Assembly (NCBI RefSeq): GCF_001571005.1
Contig: NZ_BCST01000005.1
Location: 62,001-126,000 of the forward strand
DNA length: 64,000 nt
Reading direction: 5' to 3'
Origin: Herbiconiux solani NBRC 106740
GTDB taxonomy: Bacteria; Actinomycetota; Actinomycetes; Actinomycetales; Microbacteriaceae
Positions 8,055-19,066 of this stretch are shown here, one piece after another. Every line of letters begins with the position of its first letter. Position 1 is the first letter of the stretch. Made by a program: the position numbers and the translations under genes. The notes beneath the pieces were generated by a model. That model had not been told where the DNA came from. It ran no database searches and saw only the letters and a program-made list of their open reading frames with translations.

Positions 8055-8925
8055 TCCCGATGACGGGCGCGAGCCCTTCCTCCGGCTGATGGCCCGGGCC
8101 GCCCTGGTCGACGGGCAGCAGCCCTTCAACGACCAGGCCCTCGTCGACATCGGCAAGGGGTCGCGGTCGCTGCTGCTCGCCGAGCGCGGCGGGCCCGGCA
8201 CCGGCACCGTCGTCGGCGCGGCCGTGGTGGGCCAGGGCGAGCTCGAGTTCGTGATCGACCCCGAGTGGCGCGAGGAGGGACTCGGCCGGCAGCTGCTGGA
8301 GATCGTGCTCGCGAACAACTCGGACGGGCCGCTCCGCGCCTGGGCGCACGGCGATCACCCTGCCAGCCGGCGGCTCGCGGCCACGCACCGCTTCGACGCC
8401 GTGCGCACGCTGCTGCAGCTGCGCCGCGAGCTGGTCGAGACGGCCTCGGGCGGAGACCTCCCGCCGGGGTTCTCGATCGGGGCGTTCCAGGGCGGCGCCG
8501 ACATCGACGAGTGGGTCGAGCTGAACGCCCGCATCTTCGCCGAGCACGACGAGCAGGGCGGGCTGACCGCCGACGACCTCCGGTTCCGGATGTCGGAGCC
8601 GTGGTTCGAGCCGGGCGACTTCCTGCTGCTCCGCGACCAGACGGGTCGGATGATCGGCTACAACTGGCTGAAGATCGAGCCCGGCGACGACCGGGTCGGT
8701 GAGATCTACGTGATCGGCGTCGAGGAGGGGCACGCGGGGCAGGGCCTCGGCCGCATCCTGATGAACCGCGGTCTCGCCCGTCTGGTGGAACGTGGATGCC
8801 GGCACGCGGCGCTCTTCGTCGACGCCGACAACGAGCGGGCCGTCGCCCTCTACCGCTCCCTCGGCTTCACCGAGCACACGATCGACGTGCAGTACCTCCA
8901 GCGCGCCCCCTTCCGCCGCCGCTGA
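8023..8925 (+). CDS. mshD: Mycothiol synthase
   Basis: The 300-residue enzyme transfers an acetyl group from acetyl-CoA to the cysteine amine of Cys-GlcN-Ins, the last step of mycothiol synthesis. It has two GNAT domains: an N-terminal one (about 1-145, [22 protein letters not shown]) and a C-terminal one (about 155-300, with [20 protein letters not shown] and [20 protein letters not shown]). The ATG lies within the last codons of glnR. Mycothiol is restricted to actinobacteria, which helps place the organism. Confidence 0.92.
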   Translation: MSDSLTLSVSNPDDGREPFLRLMARAALVDGQQPFNDQALVDIGKGSRSLLLAERGGPGTGTVVGAAVVGQGELEFVIDPEWREEGLGRQLLEIVLANNSDGPLRAWAHGDHPASRRLAATHRFDAVRTLLQLRRELVETASGGDLPPGFSIGAFQGGADIDEWVELNARIFAEHDEQGGLTADDLRFRMSEPWFEPGDFLLLRDQTGRMIGYNWLKIEPGDDRVGEIYVIGVEEGHAGQGLGRILMNRGLARLVERGCRHAALFVDADNERAVALYRSLGFTEHTIDVQYLQRAPFRRR

Positions 8926-8946
8926 GCGTCTAGCCCGTCACCTCTG

Positions 8947-9282
8947 CTAGCCCGTCTTCTCCGGCGGGGGCGGAGCGGACGGGCGCGAGGGGGATCCCTG
9001 CGCGCGGACCAGGTCGGCGACCGTCACGCGACGGGCGCGCTCGGGGAGGTGATCGGCGGTCAGGCCGTCGACGAGCACCGAGGGATCGAGGTTCAGGGCT
9101 GCGGCGATCCGGAGGATCGTGTGCAGCGACGGGTTCGCCTGGCCCCGTTCGATCTTGCCGAGATTTGTGAAATGGAGGGCCGCGAGATCGGCCAGTTCCA
9201 TCTGGCTGATCGCGAAGCGCAGGCGCTCGTCGCGGATGCGCGCCCCGAGTTCGAGGGCGGCAGCGGAGAGGACGGAGGACAC
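8947..9282 (-). CDS. XRE-family helix-turn-helix regulator
   Basis: The 111-residue protein has an N-terminal Cro/C1-type helix-turn-helix (about residues 10-68; LGARIRDERLRFAISQMELA, then ALHFTNLGKIERGQANPSLHTILRIAAAL) and a short Pro/Ser-rich tail ending PSAPPPPEKTG. The putative start is a GTG with TACACA six bases upstream, again consistent with a leaderless message. It is divergent from ppk1 and convergent with mshD. The target is unknown; autoregulation is typical of the family. Confidence 0.85.
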   Translation of the reverse strand: MSSVLSAAALELGARIRDERLRFAISQMELADLAALHFTNLGKIERGQANPSLHTILRIAAALNLDPSVLVDGLTADHLPERARRVTVADLVRAQGSPSRPSAPPPPEKTG

Positions 9283-9445
9283 CCCTCATGTGTAACAACC
9301 GCACGCCCACGTCACCAGAGCGCCCACACACCATGCGCCAACGCTTCACCCCGGAACCTGCGCCGCACTACACCCCAGCTCTAACTGAGCTTAGCTCACC
9401 ACTCGGGGATCCTCGCGAGACACCTCCGGGTGACATGATGTTGGG

Positions 9446-11622
<2,177 letters not shown>

Positions 11623-11626
<4 letters not shown>

Positions 11627-12552
11627 CCGTCTTCGCGGCCGGAGCGGTCTGCTGGCGGGTGGTCGACGGCAAGATCAAGGTGCTCGTCATCCACCGTGCG
11701 GCCCACCGCGACATCTCGCTGCCCAAGGGCAAGGTCGACCCGGGCGAGACCCTGCCGCAGACCGCCGTGCGCGAGGTCGTCGAGGAGACGGGCCTCGCGG
11801 TCACGCTCGGCGTGCCCCTCGGCGTCACGAACTACACGATGCCCAACGGCCGCGAGAAGGTCGTGCACTACTGGGCGGCCGAGGCCACCGACGAGGCGAT
11901 CGCGGCCTCGACCTTCCTGCCGGGCGACGAGGTCGCCGCCCTCGAGTGGCTGCCGCTGAAGAAGGCGGCCGCGGCCCTCACCTACGAGCGCGACGGCCAG
12001 ATCGTCGAACGGTTCCGGATGCTCGTCGACGAGGGCGTGACCCGCACGTTCGCGATCATCGCCCTCCGTCACGCCAAGGCCATCCCGCCGTACCAGTTCC
12101 ACGGCCCCGACGCCGAACGCACCCTCACCGAGCGCGGACGCACGGAGGCGAAGGCGATCGTGCCGGGCCTTCGGGCCTTCGGCGTCGAGAAGATCGTCAC
12201 GAGCACCGCCGTCCGGTGCCGCCAGACGGTCGAACCGCTCTCCAAGGCGCTGAAGCTGCCCGTCAAGCAGACCGCGCTGATCAGCCAGGATGCCTACGAG
12301 TCGGCCGAGAGCGACATCCGCCAGGTCGTCGCCAAGCGCCTGCGCAAACAGACCACCGTGGTGCTCTGCAGCCACGGCCCGGTGCTGCCGGAGATCGTGC
12401 GCGAGGTCGCACGGGTGACCGGCACCGCGCCCGCCGTCACGGTGTCGCGGGCCGGAGATCTGCCGGTCGCGGGTTTCTCCGTCCTTCACCTCTCGGTCGA
12501 CCGGCCGGGCGCCGGCATCATCGCGATCGAGACGCACACACCGCACTCCTGA
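11623..12552 (+). CDS. mutT1: NUDIX hydrolase fused to a histidine phosphatase (MutT1-like)
   Basis: The 309-residue protein joins an N-terminal NUDIX domain (residues 1-130; box [23 protein letters not shown]) to a C-terminal phosphoglycerate-mutase-like domain (about 143-309; catalytic [10 protein letters not shown] and a later [10 protein letters not shown]). Mycobacterial MutT1 has the same layout and neighbourhood and hydrolyses 8-oxo-(d)GTP and dinucleoside polyphosphates. Here the RHG motif reads RHA, as in MutT1. The GTG start overlaps the ppk1 stop, so the two are translationally coupled. Confidence 0.88.
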
Positions 12553-12580
12553 CGGAATCCGTCGCCGATCGACCCGATCC

Positions 12581-12602
12581 GTTAACCTCTCGTTCACCTT
12601 CG
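12581..12602 (+). promoter_or_regulatory. PHO box upstream of pstS
   Basis: Two adjacent 11-bp units, gttaacctctc (12581-12591) and gttcaccttcg (12592-12602), match the GTTCACCNNNN direct-repeat unit bound by PhoP/RegX3 in actinobacteria. They lie about 135 bases upstream of the pstS start. A nearby inverted repeat, ctgac-gg-gtcag, at about 12638-12649 is of unknown meaning. Confidence 0.78.
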
Positions 12603-12735
12603 TGCGGGTGACTGGTCAAACGCCGCACCTAGTGTCACTGACGGGTCAGCACCGACCCGACCCGCGCGCGCCTGCATCGATGACTCGACCTTTCACTCCG
12701 GCCGTGGCGGAAACACCCAATTCGAAGGGAACACA

Positions 12736-13866
12736 GTGAAGCTCAAGAACGTGGCAGCGGTGGGCACTCTCGCCCTGGCGACCGCCCTGGCTCTCTCCGC
12801 CTGTGCAAGCGGCAGCAGCAGCAGCGGAACGCCTGACGCCTCCACCACGCCGACCACGGCGGCGATCGACTACAGCGCCCTGGCCGGCACCATCACCGCC
12901 GGCGGCTCCAGCGCGCAGGCGAACGCCCAGGCCGCCTGGGTCACCGCCTTCACGGCTCAGGCCAAGGGCGTCACCATCAACTACGACAAGTCGCAGGGCT
13001 CGGGCGGTGGCGTCACCAACTGGCTCGCCGGCAGCTACGACTTCGCGGGCTCGGACTCGCCCCTCAAGGCCGAGCAGCAGACCTCGGCCCAGACCCTCTG
13101 CGGCCCCGGCGGCGCGCTGAACCTCCCGATCTACCTCGACGGCGTCGCGGTCATCTACAACCTGGCCGGCGTCAAGGACCTCAACCTGTCCTCCGCCACC
13201 ATCGCGAAGATCTTCTCGCTCCAGATCACCACCTGGAACGACCCGGCCATCGCCGCCGACAACCCCGGCGTGACCCTGCCCTCCACCGCCATCACGACCG
13301 TCACGCGGTCCGACGGCTCGGGCACCACGACCAACTTCACGAACTACCTCAGCCAGACCCAGCCCTCGATCTGGACGAACGCGCCCGGCAACGCCTGGCC
13401 GATCGCCGGTTCGAGCGCCCAGCAGGGCGGCTCGGGTGTCGTGAACACCGTCAAGGCCGGCGACGGCACGATCGGCTACGCCGACCACAGCGCCATCGGC
13501 GAGCTGACCTCGGCGAACATCCAGGTCGGGACCGGCACGGACTTCGTGCCGTTCAGCGCCGAGGGCGCCTCCAACGCCTTCACCGAGGCCGCGGCGACGC
13601 AGGACACCGGAATCAAGGGCGACCTCGCGCAGAAGATCGACTACACGAAGATCACCGACGCCGACGCGTATCCGATCCCGCTGATCTCCTACGCGATCCT
13701 CTGCACCACCTTCGCCGACTCGACGCAGGCCGAGCTCACCAAGAGCTACATCTCGTTCGTCGCGAGCGAGGTCGGCCAGCAGGTCGCCGCAAAGAACGCC
13801 GGCTCCGCCCCGATCCCGGCCGACATGCAGGCCGAGATCGCGACCAGCCTCGAGCTGATCAAGTAA
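12736..13866 (+). CDS. pstS: Phosphate ABC transporter substrate-binding lipoprotein
   Basis: The 376-residue protein captures inorganic phosphate outside the membrane. A signal peptide ends in the lipobox LSACAS (Cys near residue 23), followed by a Ser/Thr linker. Phosphate-binding elements of PstS are present: TAGGSSAQANAQAAW, YDKSQGSGGGVTNWLAG, GSDSPL and TRSDGSGTTTNFTNYL. The start is GTG (AAGGGA upstream). It is the first gene of pstSCAB, under the PHO box at 12581. Confidence 0.95.
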   Translation: MKLKNVAAVGTLALATALALSACASGSSSSGTPDASTTPTTAAIDYSALAGTITAGGSSAQANAQAAWVTAFTAQAKGVTINYDKSQGSGGGVTNWLAGSYDFAGSDSPLKAEQQTSAQTLCGPGGALNLPIYLDGVAVIYNLAGVKDLNLSSATIAKIFSLQITTWNDPAIAADNPGVTLPSTAITTVTRSDGSGTTTNFTNYLSQTQPSIWTNAPGNAWPIAGSSAQQGGSGVVNTVKAGDGTIGYADHSAIGELTSANIQVGTGTDFVPFSAEGASNAFTEAAATQDTGIKGDLAQKIDYTKITDADAYPIPLISYAILCTTFADSTQAELTKSYISFVASEVGQQVAAKNAGSAPIPADMQAEIATSLELIK

Positions 13867-13956
13867 CACCGCACCACCGCACGACCCGAACACCCGCACC
13901 ACCCGTCCGATCCGCCGTCAGGCTCGTCCACACCGATACCCTCGAGAAAGAGTGAA

Positions 13957-15237
13957 GTGAGCGACAACACAGCAGTTCAATCCGCCGCGAGGCCCACTCG
14001 TGCGGACGACCTGACGGCGACCGGATCGGCATCCGCACCCGGCGGCCCGCGATCCTCCAAGAAGGCATCGCGGCCGCCGCGTGCGAAGGCCCGCCCGGCC
14101 GACCGCATCTTCCTCGGGCTCTCCACCGCATCCGCCGCCTCGATCATGGTGATCCTGGCCGGCGTCGCGCTGTTCCTGATCATCCAGGCGATCCCGGCGA
14201 TCATGGCCGACTGGCCGAGCAACTCGGACCTCAACGAGGGCCCCACCGCCGGCTATGCCAACTTCTGGACCTACGTGGGCCCGCTGATCTGGGGAACCCT
14301 GTTCTCCGCGGCGATCGCCCTCGTCATCGGCGCCCCGATCGCCATCGGCATCGCCCTCTTCATCTCGCACTACGCGCCGCGCCGCCTGGCCGGCATCCTG
14401 GGCTACCTCGTTGACCTGCTCGCCGCGGTGCCCTCCATCGTCTTCGGTCTCTGGGGCATCATCGTGATCCGCCCCTTCCTGCTGCCGCTGTCGGACTGGC
14501 TCAACACCTACCTGGGCTGGATCCCGCTGTTCGGCGGCCAGGTCTCGACCACCGGCTCCACGATCCTGGCCGGCGGCGTCGTGCTCGCCGTCATGATCCT
14601 GCCGATCATCACCTCCATCTCCCGCGAGATCTTCCTGCAGACCCCGCGTCTGCACGAAGAGGCCGCGCTGGCGCTCGGCGCCACCAAGTGGGAGATGATC
14701 AAGATGGCCGTCTTCCCCTACGGCCGCTCGGGCGTCATCAGCGCCACCCTGCTCGGCCTGGGCCGCGCGCTGGGTGAGACGATGGCCATCGCGCTCATCA
14801 TCTCCCCCGCCATCCTCGTGTCGGTGCGGATGCTCACCGAGGGTGAGAACTCGCAGACCATCGCCGCGAACATCGCCCTGAACTTCCCGATCGCCACCAC
14901 CCTCCAGCGCGAGGCGCTGATCGGCACCGGCCTCCTGCTGTTCGTCATCTCGCTGGTCGTCAACATGCTGGCCCGCGTGATCGCCGGCCGCGCCGGCGCC
15001 GGCGCGAAGCGGAAGCGCTCGAAGATGATGGCGCAGCTGCCGCCGTCCGACCCGAGCACGGTGCTCGCCGTCGACGACGTGCTCGCCCGCAAGGCCGCCG
15101 CCGGCCACACCGAGGGCGCCGACGTGGCCGAGCCCGAGATCGACGCCGAAGAGGCGGATGCGGGAGTCTCCGGACCCTTCGTCGCCGACGACCGCCCCGC
15201 CGACAGCACCGAGAAGCGACAGGGAGACGACGCGTGA
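13957..15237 (+). CDS. pstC: Phosphate ABC transporter permease PstC
   Basis: The 426-residue membrane subunit has six or so spans between about residues 50 and 345, with the permease signature HEEAALALGATKWEMIKMAVFPYGRSG. It is longer than usual: about 45 Ser/Ala/Arg-rich residues precede the first span, and an acidic tail of about 80 residues follows the last span (ending ADSTEKRQGDDA). The tail should be cytoplasmic. The GTG start is preceded by GAGAAAGAG, and the gene overlaps pstA by four bases. Confidence 0.94.
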   Translation: MSDNTAVQSAARPTRADDLTATGSASAPGGPRSSKKASRPPRAKARPADRIFLGLSTASAASIMVILAGVALFLIIQAIPAIMADWPSNSDLNEGPTAGYANFWTYVGPLIWGTLFSAAIALVIGAPIAIGIALFISHYAPRRLAGILGYLVDLLAAVPSIVFGLWGIIVIRPFLLPLSDWLNTYLGWIPLFGGQVSTTGSTILAGGVVLAVMILPIITSISREIFLQTPRLHEEAALALGATKWEMIKMAVFPYGRSGVISATLLGLGRALGETMAIALIISPAILVSVRMLTEGENSQTIAANIALNFPIATTLQREALIGTGLLLFVISLVVNMLARVIAGRAGAGAKRKRSKMMAQLPPSDPSTVLAVDDVLARKAAAGHTEGADVAEPEIDAEEADAGVSGPFVADDRPADSTEKRQGDDA

Positions 15238-16337
15238 GCGCCACCATCACCCCCACCCCCCGCCCGGTCGCACCGATCGGGAACGCCCTGACCTCGGGTC
15301 AGCTCCCCCGCTACGTCGAGTGGTACGTGCTCGGCGCCTCCCTCGCGCTCTCCGCCGTCATCCTGCTGCTGATGGGCTTCAACATCGCGGGCTGGCTCGT
15401 GCTGACCGCGGTGATCTACCTGATCGCCCTCGGCATCCTCTCCTCGGTGGTCGAGAACCGCCGGAAGGCGACCGACCGGGTCATCCGCGGCCTCGTCACG
15501 GTCGCGTTCCTGCTCGCGCTCGCACCGCTGATCTCGACGCTCATCACGGTCGTCAGCAACGGCATCGGCTCGATCAGCTGGGACTTCATCACGCAGACCT
15601 CCGGCTCGGTCTTCGATCCCGACACCCTCGAGGTGACGACCAAGGTCGGCGCCTGGCAGGCCATCGTCGGAACGCTGATCATCACCGGCATCGCAGCGCT
15701 CATCTCGATCCCGATCGGCATCCTGACCGCGATCTACCTGGTCGAGTACGCCCAGCCTAAGCAGTGGATGGCGCGGACCGTGACCTTCCTGGTCGACGTG
15801 ATGACCGGCATCCCGTCGATCGTCGCCGGTCTGTTCGCCTTCTCGCTGTTCAGCCTGATCGTCGGCCCGAAAGCCTTCAGCGGCTTCTCGGCCTCGGTCG
15901 CGCTGTCGGTGCTGATGATCCCGATCGTCGTGCGCTCCTGCGAGGAGATGCTGCGCCTCGTGCCCGGCGACCTGCGCGAGGCCTCGTTCGCCCTCGGGGT
16001 GTCGAAGTTCAGCACGATCACGAAGATCGTGCTGCCGACCGCGATCGCCGGAATCGTGACCGGTGTGATGCTCGCCATCGCCCGCGTGATCGGCGAGACG
16101 GCCCCCATCTTCATGGCCGCGAGCTTCACCGACAACTTCAACGCCAATCCCTTCGAGGGCCCGATGCAGACGCTGCCCGTCATGGCGTACACCGGCTACA
16201 AGTTCCCGGGGCAGGACATCGCGGCATCCAACGCCTCCGCCTGGGGTGCGGCGCTGCTGCTGGTGATCCTCGTGGTCATCCTCAACCTCATCGCCCGCGT
16301 CGTCGCCCGGGTGTTCGCGCCCAAGGGCTCGCGGTAA
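15234..16337 (+). CDS. pstA: Phosphate ABC transporter permease PstA
   Basis: The 367-residue permease pairs with PstC. It contains two N-terminal hydrophobic segments (ASLALSAVILLLMGFNIAGW and neighbours), then the six-span permease core with GIPSIVAGLFAF and the ATPase-contact loop LREASFALGVSKFSTITKIVLPTA. It starts with GTG inside the pstC stop region. A gap of 57 bases with AGAAGGATC before pstB suggests independent translation initiation for the ATPase. Confidence 0.94.
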   Translation: MSATITPTPRPVAPIGNALTSGQLPRYVEWYVLGASLALSAVILLLMGFNIAGWLVLTAVIYLIALGILSSVVENRRKATDRVIRGLVTVAFLLALAPLISTLITVVSNGIGSISWDFITQTSGSVFDPDTLEVTTKVGAWQAIVGTLIITGIAALISIPIGILTAIYLVEYAQPKQWMARTVTFLVDVMTGIPSIVAGLFAFSLFSLIVGPKAFSGFSASVALSVLMIPIVVRSCEEMLRLVPGDLREASFALGVSKFSTITKIVLPTAIAGIVTGVMLAIARVIGETAPIFMAASFTDNFNANPFEGPMQTLPVMAYTGYKFPGQDIAASNASAWGAALLLVILVVILNLIARVVARVFAPKGSR

Positions 16338-16394
16338 CCCGCCGCCGGCCCGTCACGCACCCGTCTCAGAACGCACAACGAAGAAGGATCAGCA

Positions 16395-17174
16395 GTGTCC
16401 AAGCGCATCGAAGTCAACGACCTCAACGTCTACTACAGCGACTTCCTCGCCGTCGAAGGCGTCAACATCAACATCGAGCCCCGCACCGTCACCGCCTTCA
16501 TCGGCCCCTCCGGCTGCGGCAAGTCGACCTTCCTCCGCACGCTCAACCGCATGCACGAGGTCATCCCCGGCGCCCACGTGAAGGGCGAGGTGCTGATCGA
16601 CGGCAACGACCTCTACGCTCCCGGCGTCGACCCGGTGCTCGTGCGTCGGCAGGTCGGGATGGTCTTCCAGCGGGCGAACCCGTTCCCGACGATGTCCATC
16701 CGCGACAACGTTCTGGCCGGCGTGCGCCTGAACAACAAGCGCCTCTCCAAGAGCGACGGCGACGACCTGGTCGAGAAGTCGCTCAAGGGTGCGAACCTCT
16801 GGGAAGAGGTGAAGGACCGCCTGAACCTCCCGGGCTCGGGCCTCTCCGGTGGCCAGCAGCAGCGCCTCTGCATCGCCCGCGCGATCGCGGTCTCCCCCGA
16901 CGTGCTGCTGATGGACGAGCCCTGCTCGGCCCTCGACCCGATCTCGACCCTCGCGATCGAGGACCTGATCGAGGAGCTCAAGCAGGACTACACGATCGTG
17001 ATCGTGACCCACAACATGCAGCAGGCCTCGCGCGTCTCGGACAAGACGGCCTTCTTCAACATCGCCGGCACCGGCAAGCCCGGCAAGCTGATCGAGTTCG
17101 ACGACACCACGACGATCTTCTCGAACCCGACCGTGCAGGCCACCGAGGACTACGTCTCGGGTCGCTTCGGTTGA
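16395..17174 (+). CDS. pstB: Phosphate ABC transporter ATP-binding protein
   Basis: The 259-residue ATPase energises phosphate import. Walker [11 protein letters not shown]-loop VFQRANPFP, signature [15 protein letters not shown] and Walker [14 protein letters not shown] are intact, followed by the switch histidine in [10 protein letters not shown]. The segment [20 protein letters not shown] is the PstB-type C-terminal region. Translation starts at GTG after AAGAAGGA. It is the last gene of the operon and ends at a strong hairpin. Confidence 0.97.
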   Translation: MSKRIEVNDLNVYYSDFLAVEGVNINIEPRTVTAFIGPSGCGKSTFLRTLNRMHEVIPGAHVKGEVLIDGNDLYAPGVDPVLVRRQVGMVFQRANPFPTMSIRDNVLAGVRLNNKRLSKSDGDDLVEKSLKGANLWEEVKDRLNLPGSGLSGGQQQRLCIARAIAVSPDVLLMDEPCSALDPISTLAIEDLIEELKQDYTIVIVTHNMQQASRVSDKTAFFNIAGTGKPGKLIEFDDTTTIFSNPTVQATEDYVSGRFG

Positions 17175-17186
17175 GCTGACGCCGAC

Positions 17187-17232
17187 CACGAAGAAGCCCC
17201 CTCTCTCGATCGAGTGAGGGGGCTTCTTCGTG
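17187..17232. terminator. Hairpin terminator between pstB and rskA
   Basis: A perfect 17-bp stem (17187-17203 with 17216-17232) lies between two convergent genes, with a further four inner pairs after one mismatch. The arms contain GAAGAAGCCCCC and GGGGGCTTCTTC, very like the terminator at 1466-1508. It should act in both directions. Confidence 0.85.
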
Positions 17233-17254
17233 CTGCAGGCTGGGTGCTGTGGGC

Positions 17255-18148
17255 TCAGGCGCTCTGGACGACCAGGATGGGATCGGTGGTCGGGGCCTGG
17301 GAGCCTCCGGCCGGCTCGACCGTGACGCCCACGGCGTCACCCGGGGTCAGCGCGCCGTCGAGCACGTGCCAGGAGGTGCCGGTGCCGGCCGCCGTGAAGG
17401 TGCCGGCGGGGGCGGCGCCGTCGGAGTCGATGTACCAGGCCTCGTAGACCTTGCCGTCGGGCAGGCTGGGCAGCCCGTCGGCGAGCACCGCCGAGCGGCC
17501 GAGCTCGTTCGACCACAGGACCGTGGCATTGCCGCCGCCCTGCACCGCGACCGTGGTGCGCTGTGCGTCGTCCGCCGCGGTGAGCTGGGCGAGCTGCGAG
17601 GCGGCCGCGTCGATCACCGTGGTGGAGGAGCCGGAGTTCACGAGGGCGCTGCCCACGAATCCGCCGCCGAGGAAGAGCGCGGCTGCCGCCGCCGCAGCGG
17701 TCAGGATGCCGACGGGCCGGGTGAACCAGCGCCTCTGTGCGGCGGTCTCGCGGGGGCCGGCCACCGCATCCGACTCGGTCGACAACGCCACGGACGGTGC
17801 CGCTGAGGCCGCCGATGCGTCGGCGACCGGAGCCGGTGCCGCGGGTGCCGCCGAAGCGGACGCCTCGACCGCCGAGATCGGCGTGGAGGACGACGCCGGC
17901 GGGTCGTTGGTCAGCTGCGGGGTGAGGGCGATCTTCGCCATCAGGTCGGCCTTCAGCCGGGCGGAGGGCATGACCGGGGTCGCCGCCAGCCCGAGGAGGG
18001 TGGCGGTGCCGGTCAGTCCGTCGAGCTCCTCGCGGAGGCTCTCGGAGGAATCGGCGGCCCGCTCGATGGCCTCGGCCTCGGAAGGCGAGACCGCATCGAG
18101 GGCGTAGGCGCCGGTGAGCAGTCGCGGATCGCGGTCGTCGTCGGTCAT
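17255..18148 (-). CDS. rskA: Anti-sigma-K factor (RskA family)
   Basis: The 297-residue protein has a short cytoplasmic sigma-binding helical region (about 1-85, TGAYALDAVSPSEAEAIERA), an Ala/Pro/Ser-rich linker, one membrane span (about 150-175, VGILTAAAAAAALFLGGGFVG), and an extracytoplasmic RskA domain (ELGRSAVLADGLPSLPDGKVYEAWYID; then TSWHVLDGALTPGDAVGVTVEPAGG). No HxxxCxxC zinc motif is seen, as in SigK-type anti-sigma factors. The coding sequence overlaps sigK by four bases, ensuring coupled synthesis. Confidence 0.88.
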   Translation of the reverse strand: MTDDDRDPRLLTGAYALDAVSPSEAEAIERAADSSESLREELDGLTGTATLLGLAATPVMPSARLKADLMAKIALTPQLTNDPPASSSTPISAVEASASAAPAAPAPVADASAASAAPSVALSTESDAVAGPRETAAQRRWFTRPVGILTAAAAAAALFLGGGFVGSALVNSGSSTTVIDAAASQLAQLTAADDAQRTTVAVQGGGNATVLWSNELGRSAVLADGLPSLPDGKVYEAWYIDSDGAAPAGTFTAAGTGTSWHVLDGALTPGDAVGVTVEPAGGSQAPTTDPILVVQSA

Positions 18149-18747
18149 GACGTCACGCCCATTTCGTCTCGGAGCCGGATCATCCCGTCACGCAACCGCG
18201 TCTTCACGGTGCCGACGGGGATGGCGAGGATGCCGGCGATCTCGGTGTGGCTGTAACCGCCGTAGTACGCGAGCGAGATGGCTTCGCGCTGGAATGCCGT
18301 GAGTTGCTGCATGGCCCGTTTCACCCTCTCGTGTTCGATCCGTATCTCCACGGTCTCGCTGACATTGTCGTAATCGGTCTCGATGTCGCGGAGCCCGATC
18401 CGCTCGTCGCGGTCGTGCCCGGCCTGGGAGGACCGCACGCGGTCCACGGCCCGGCGGTGCGACATCGTGAGGATCCACGACATCGCGCTGCCACGGTGTC
18501 CGTCGAACTTCGTCGCGGTCCGCCAGATCTCCAGGAAGACTTCCTGGGCGACCTCTTCGGACTGCGCGTGGTCGACGAGCACTCTCTTGATCAGACCGAG
18601 CACACGGGGTGCGGTCCGGTCGTACAGATCTGCGAAGGCCTGCTGATCGCCTTGGGAGACGAGTTCGAGCAGGCTCTCGAAGGAGACGACGGCATCGATG
18701 TTCTCGGCGTCGGTCGGCCCTCGGTCTGAACTCACGAGCTCAAGCAT
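18145..18747 (-). CDS. sigK: ECF RNA polymerase sigma factor SigK
   Basis: The 200-residue protein has region 2 (AFADLYDRTAPRVLGLIKRV; then QSEEVAQEVFLEIWRTATKF) and region 4 (LTAFQREAISLAYYGGYSHT; EIAGILAIPVGTVKTRLRDG) of an ECF sigma factor. The neighbouring membrane anti-sigma of the RskA type supports a SigK assignment. Regulated release by membrane proteolysis is known for this family; nothing in the window identifies the trigger. The start used is the first ATG (MLELVSSDRG); internal initiation is possible. Confidence 0.88.
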   Translation of the reverse strand: MLELVSSDRGPTDAENIDAVVSFESLLELVSQGDQQAFADLYDRTAPRVLGLIKRVLVDHAQSEEVAQEVFLEIWRTATKFDGHRGSAMSWILTMSHRRAVDRVRSSQAGHDRDERIGLRDIETDYDNVSETVEIRIEHERVKRAMQQLTAFQREAISLAYYGGYSHTEIAGILAIPVGTVKTRLRDGMIRLRDEMGVTS

Positions 18748-19066
18748 GACAGGTCACGCTCCGGATCGTGCTTCGGGTACCTCGGTCGACGTCCACAGCA
18801 GGTATTCGGAGTGAAGGCGCGCCTGGATTGCCTAGAGCGGATCTCGGTGTTCGGAGACACCGGATCGCGAGGCCGCCCGCGGCGCCTGCTCGCGGGGAGA
18901 TGAGTGCCGGGCCGCAGAACGCCTCTCGGCGGAAGGCCGCTCGGAGCGGCGAATATTGGAGCCCGGGGTTACTGCGGCCCGGCTCCACCAGTTTACCCGG
19001 AACTCGAACTGCTCGGATGCGTGGAGTGGATGTGGATGCGATTTTCGGGATGCGCCCAGTTCGGCT
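18748..19066. other. 319-bp gene-free interval upstream of sigK
   Basis: No convincing coding frame lies here. A hairpin at 18958-18986 (ggagcc / ggctcc with extra inner pairs and one bulge) lies downstream of the minus-strand gene that ends at 19067 and could terminate it. A second small hairpin, gccgc / gcggc, follows at 18936-18950. The interval should also hold the sigK promoter, but I could not identify convincing -35 and -10 elements. Confidence 0.5.

Noticed and set aside
12630-12652. Further response-regulator site (ctgac-gg-gtcag) upstream of pstS
   Set aside because: The spacer is two bases rather than four and the flanks differ from the sites at 42708 and 55389.
18940-18960. SigK-type -10 box (CGAATA) at 18950
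   Set aside because: It is on the plus strand, lacks a matching -35, and faces away from sigK.
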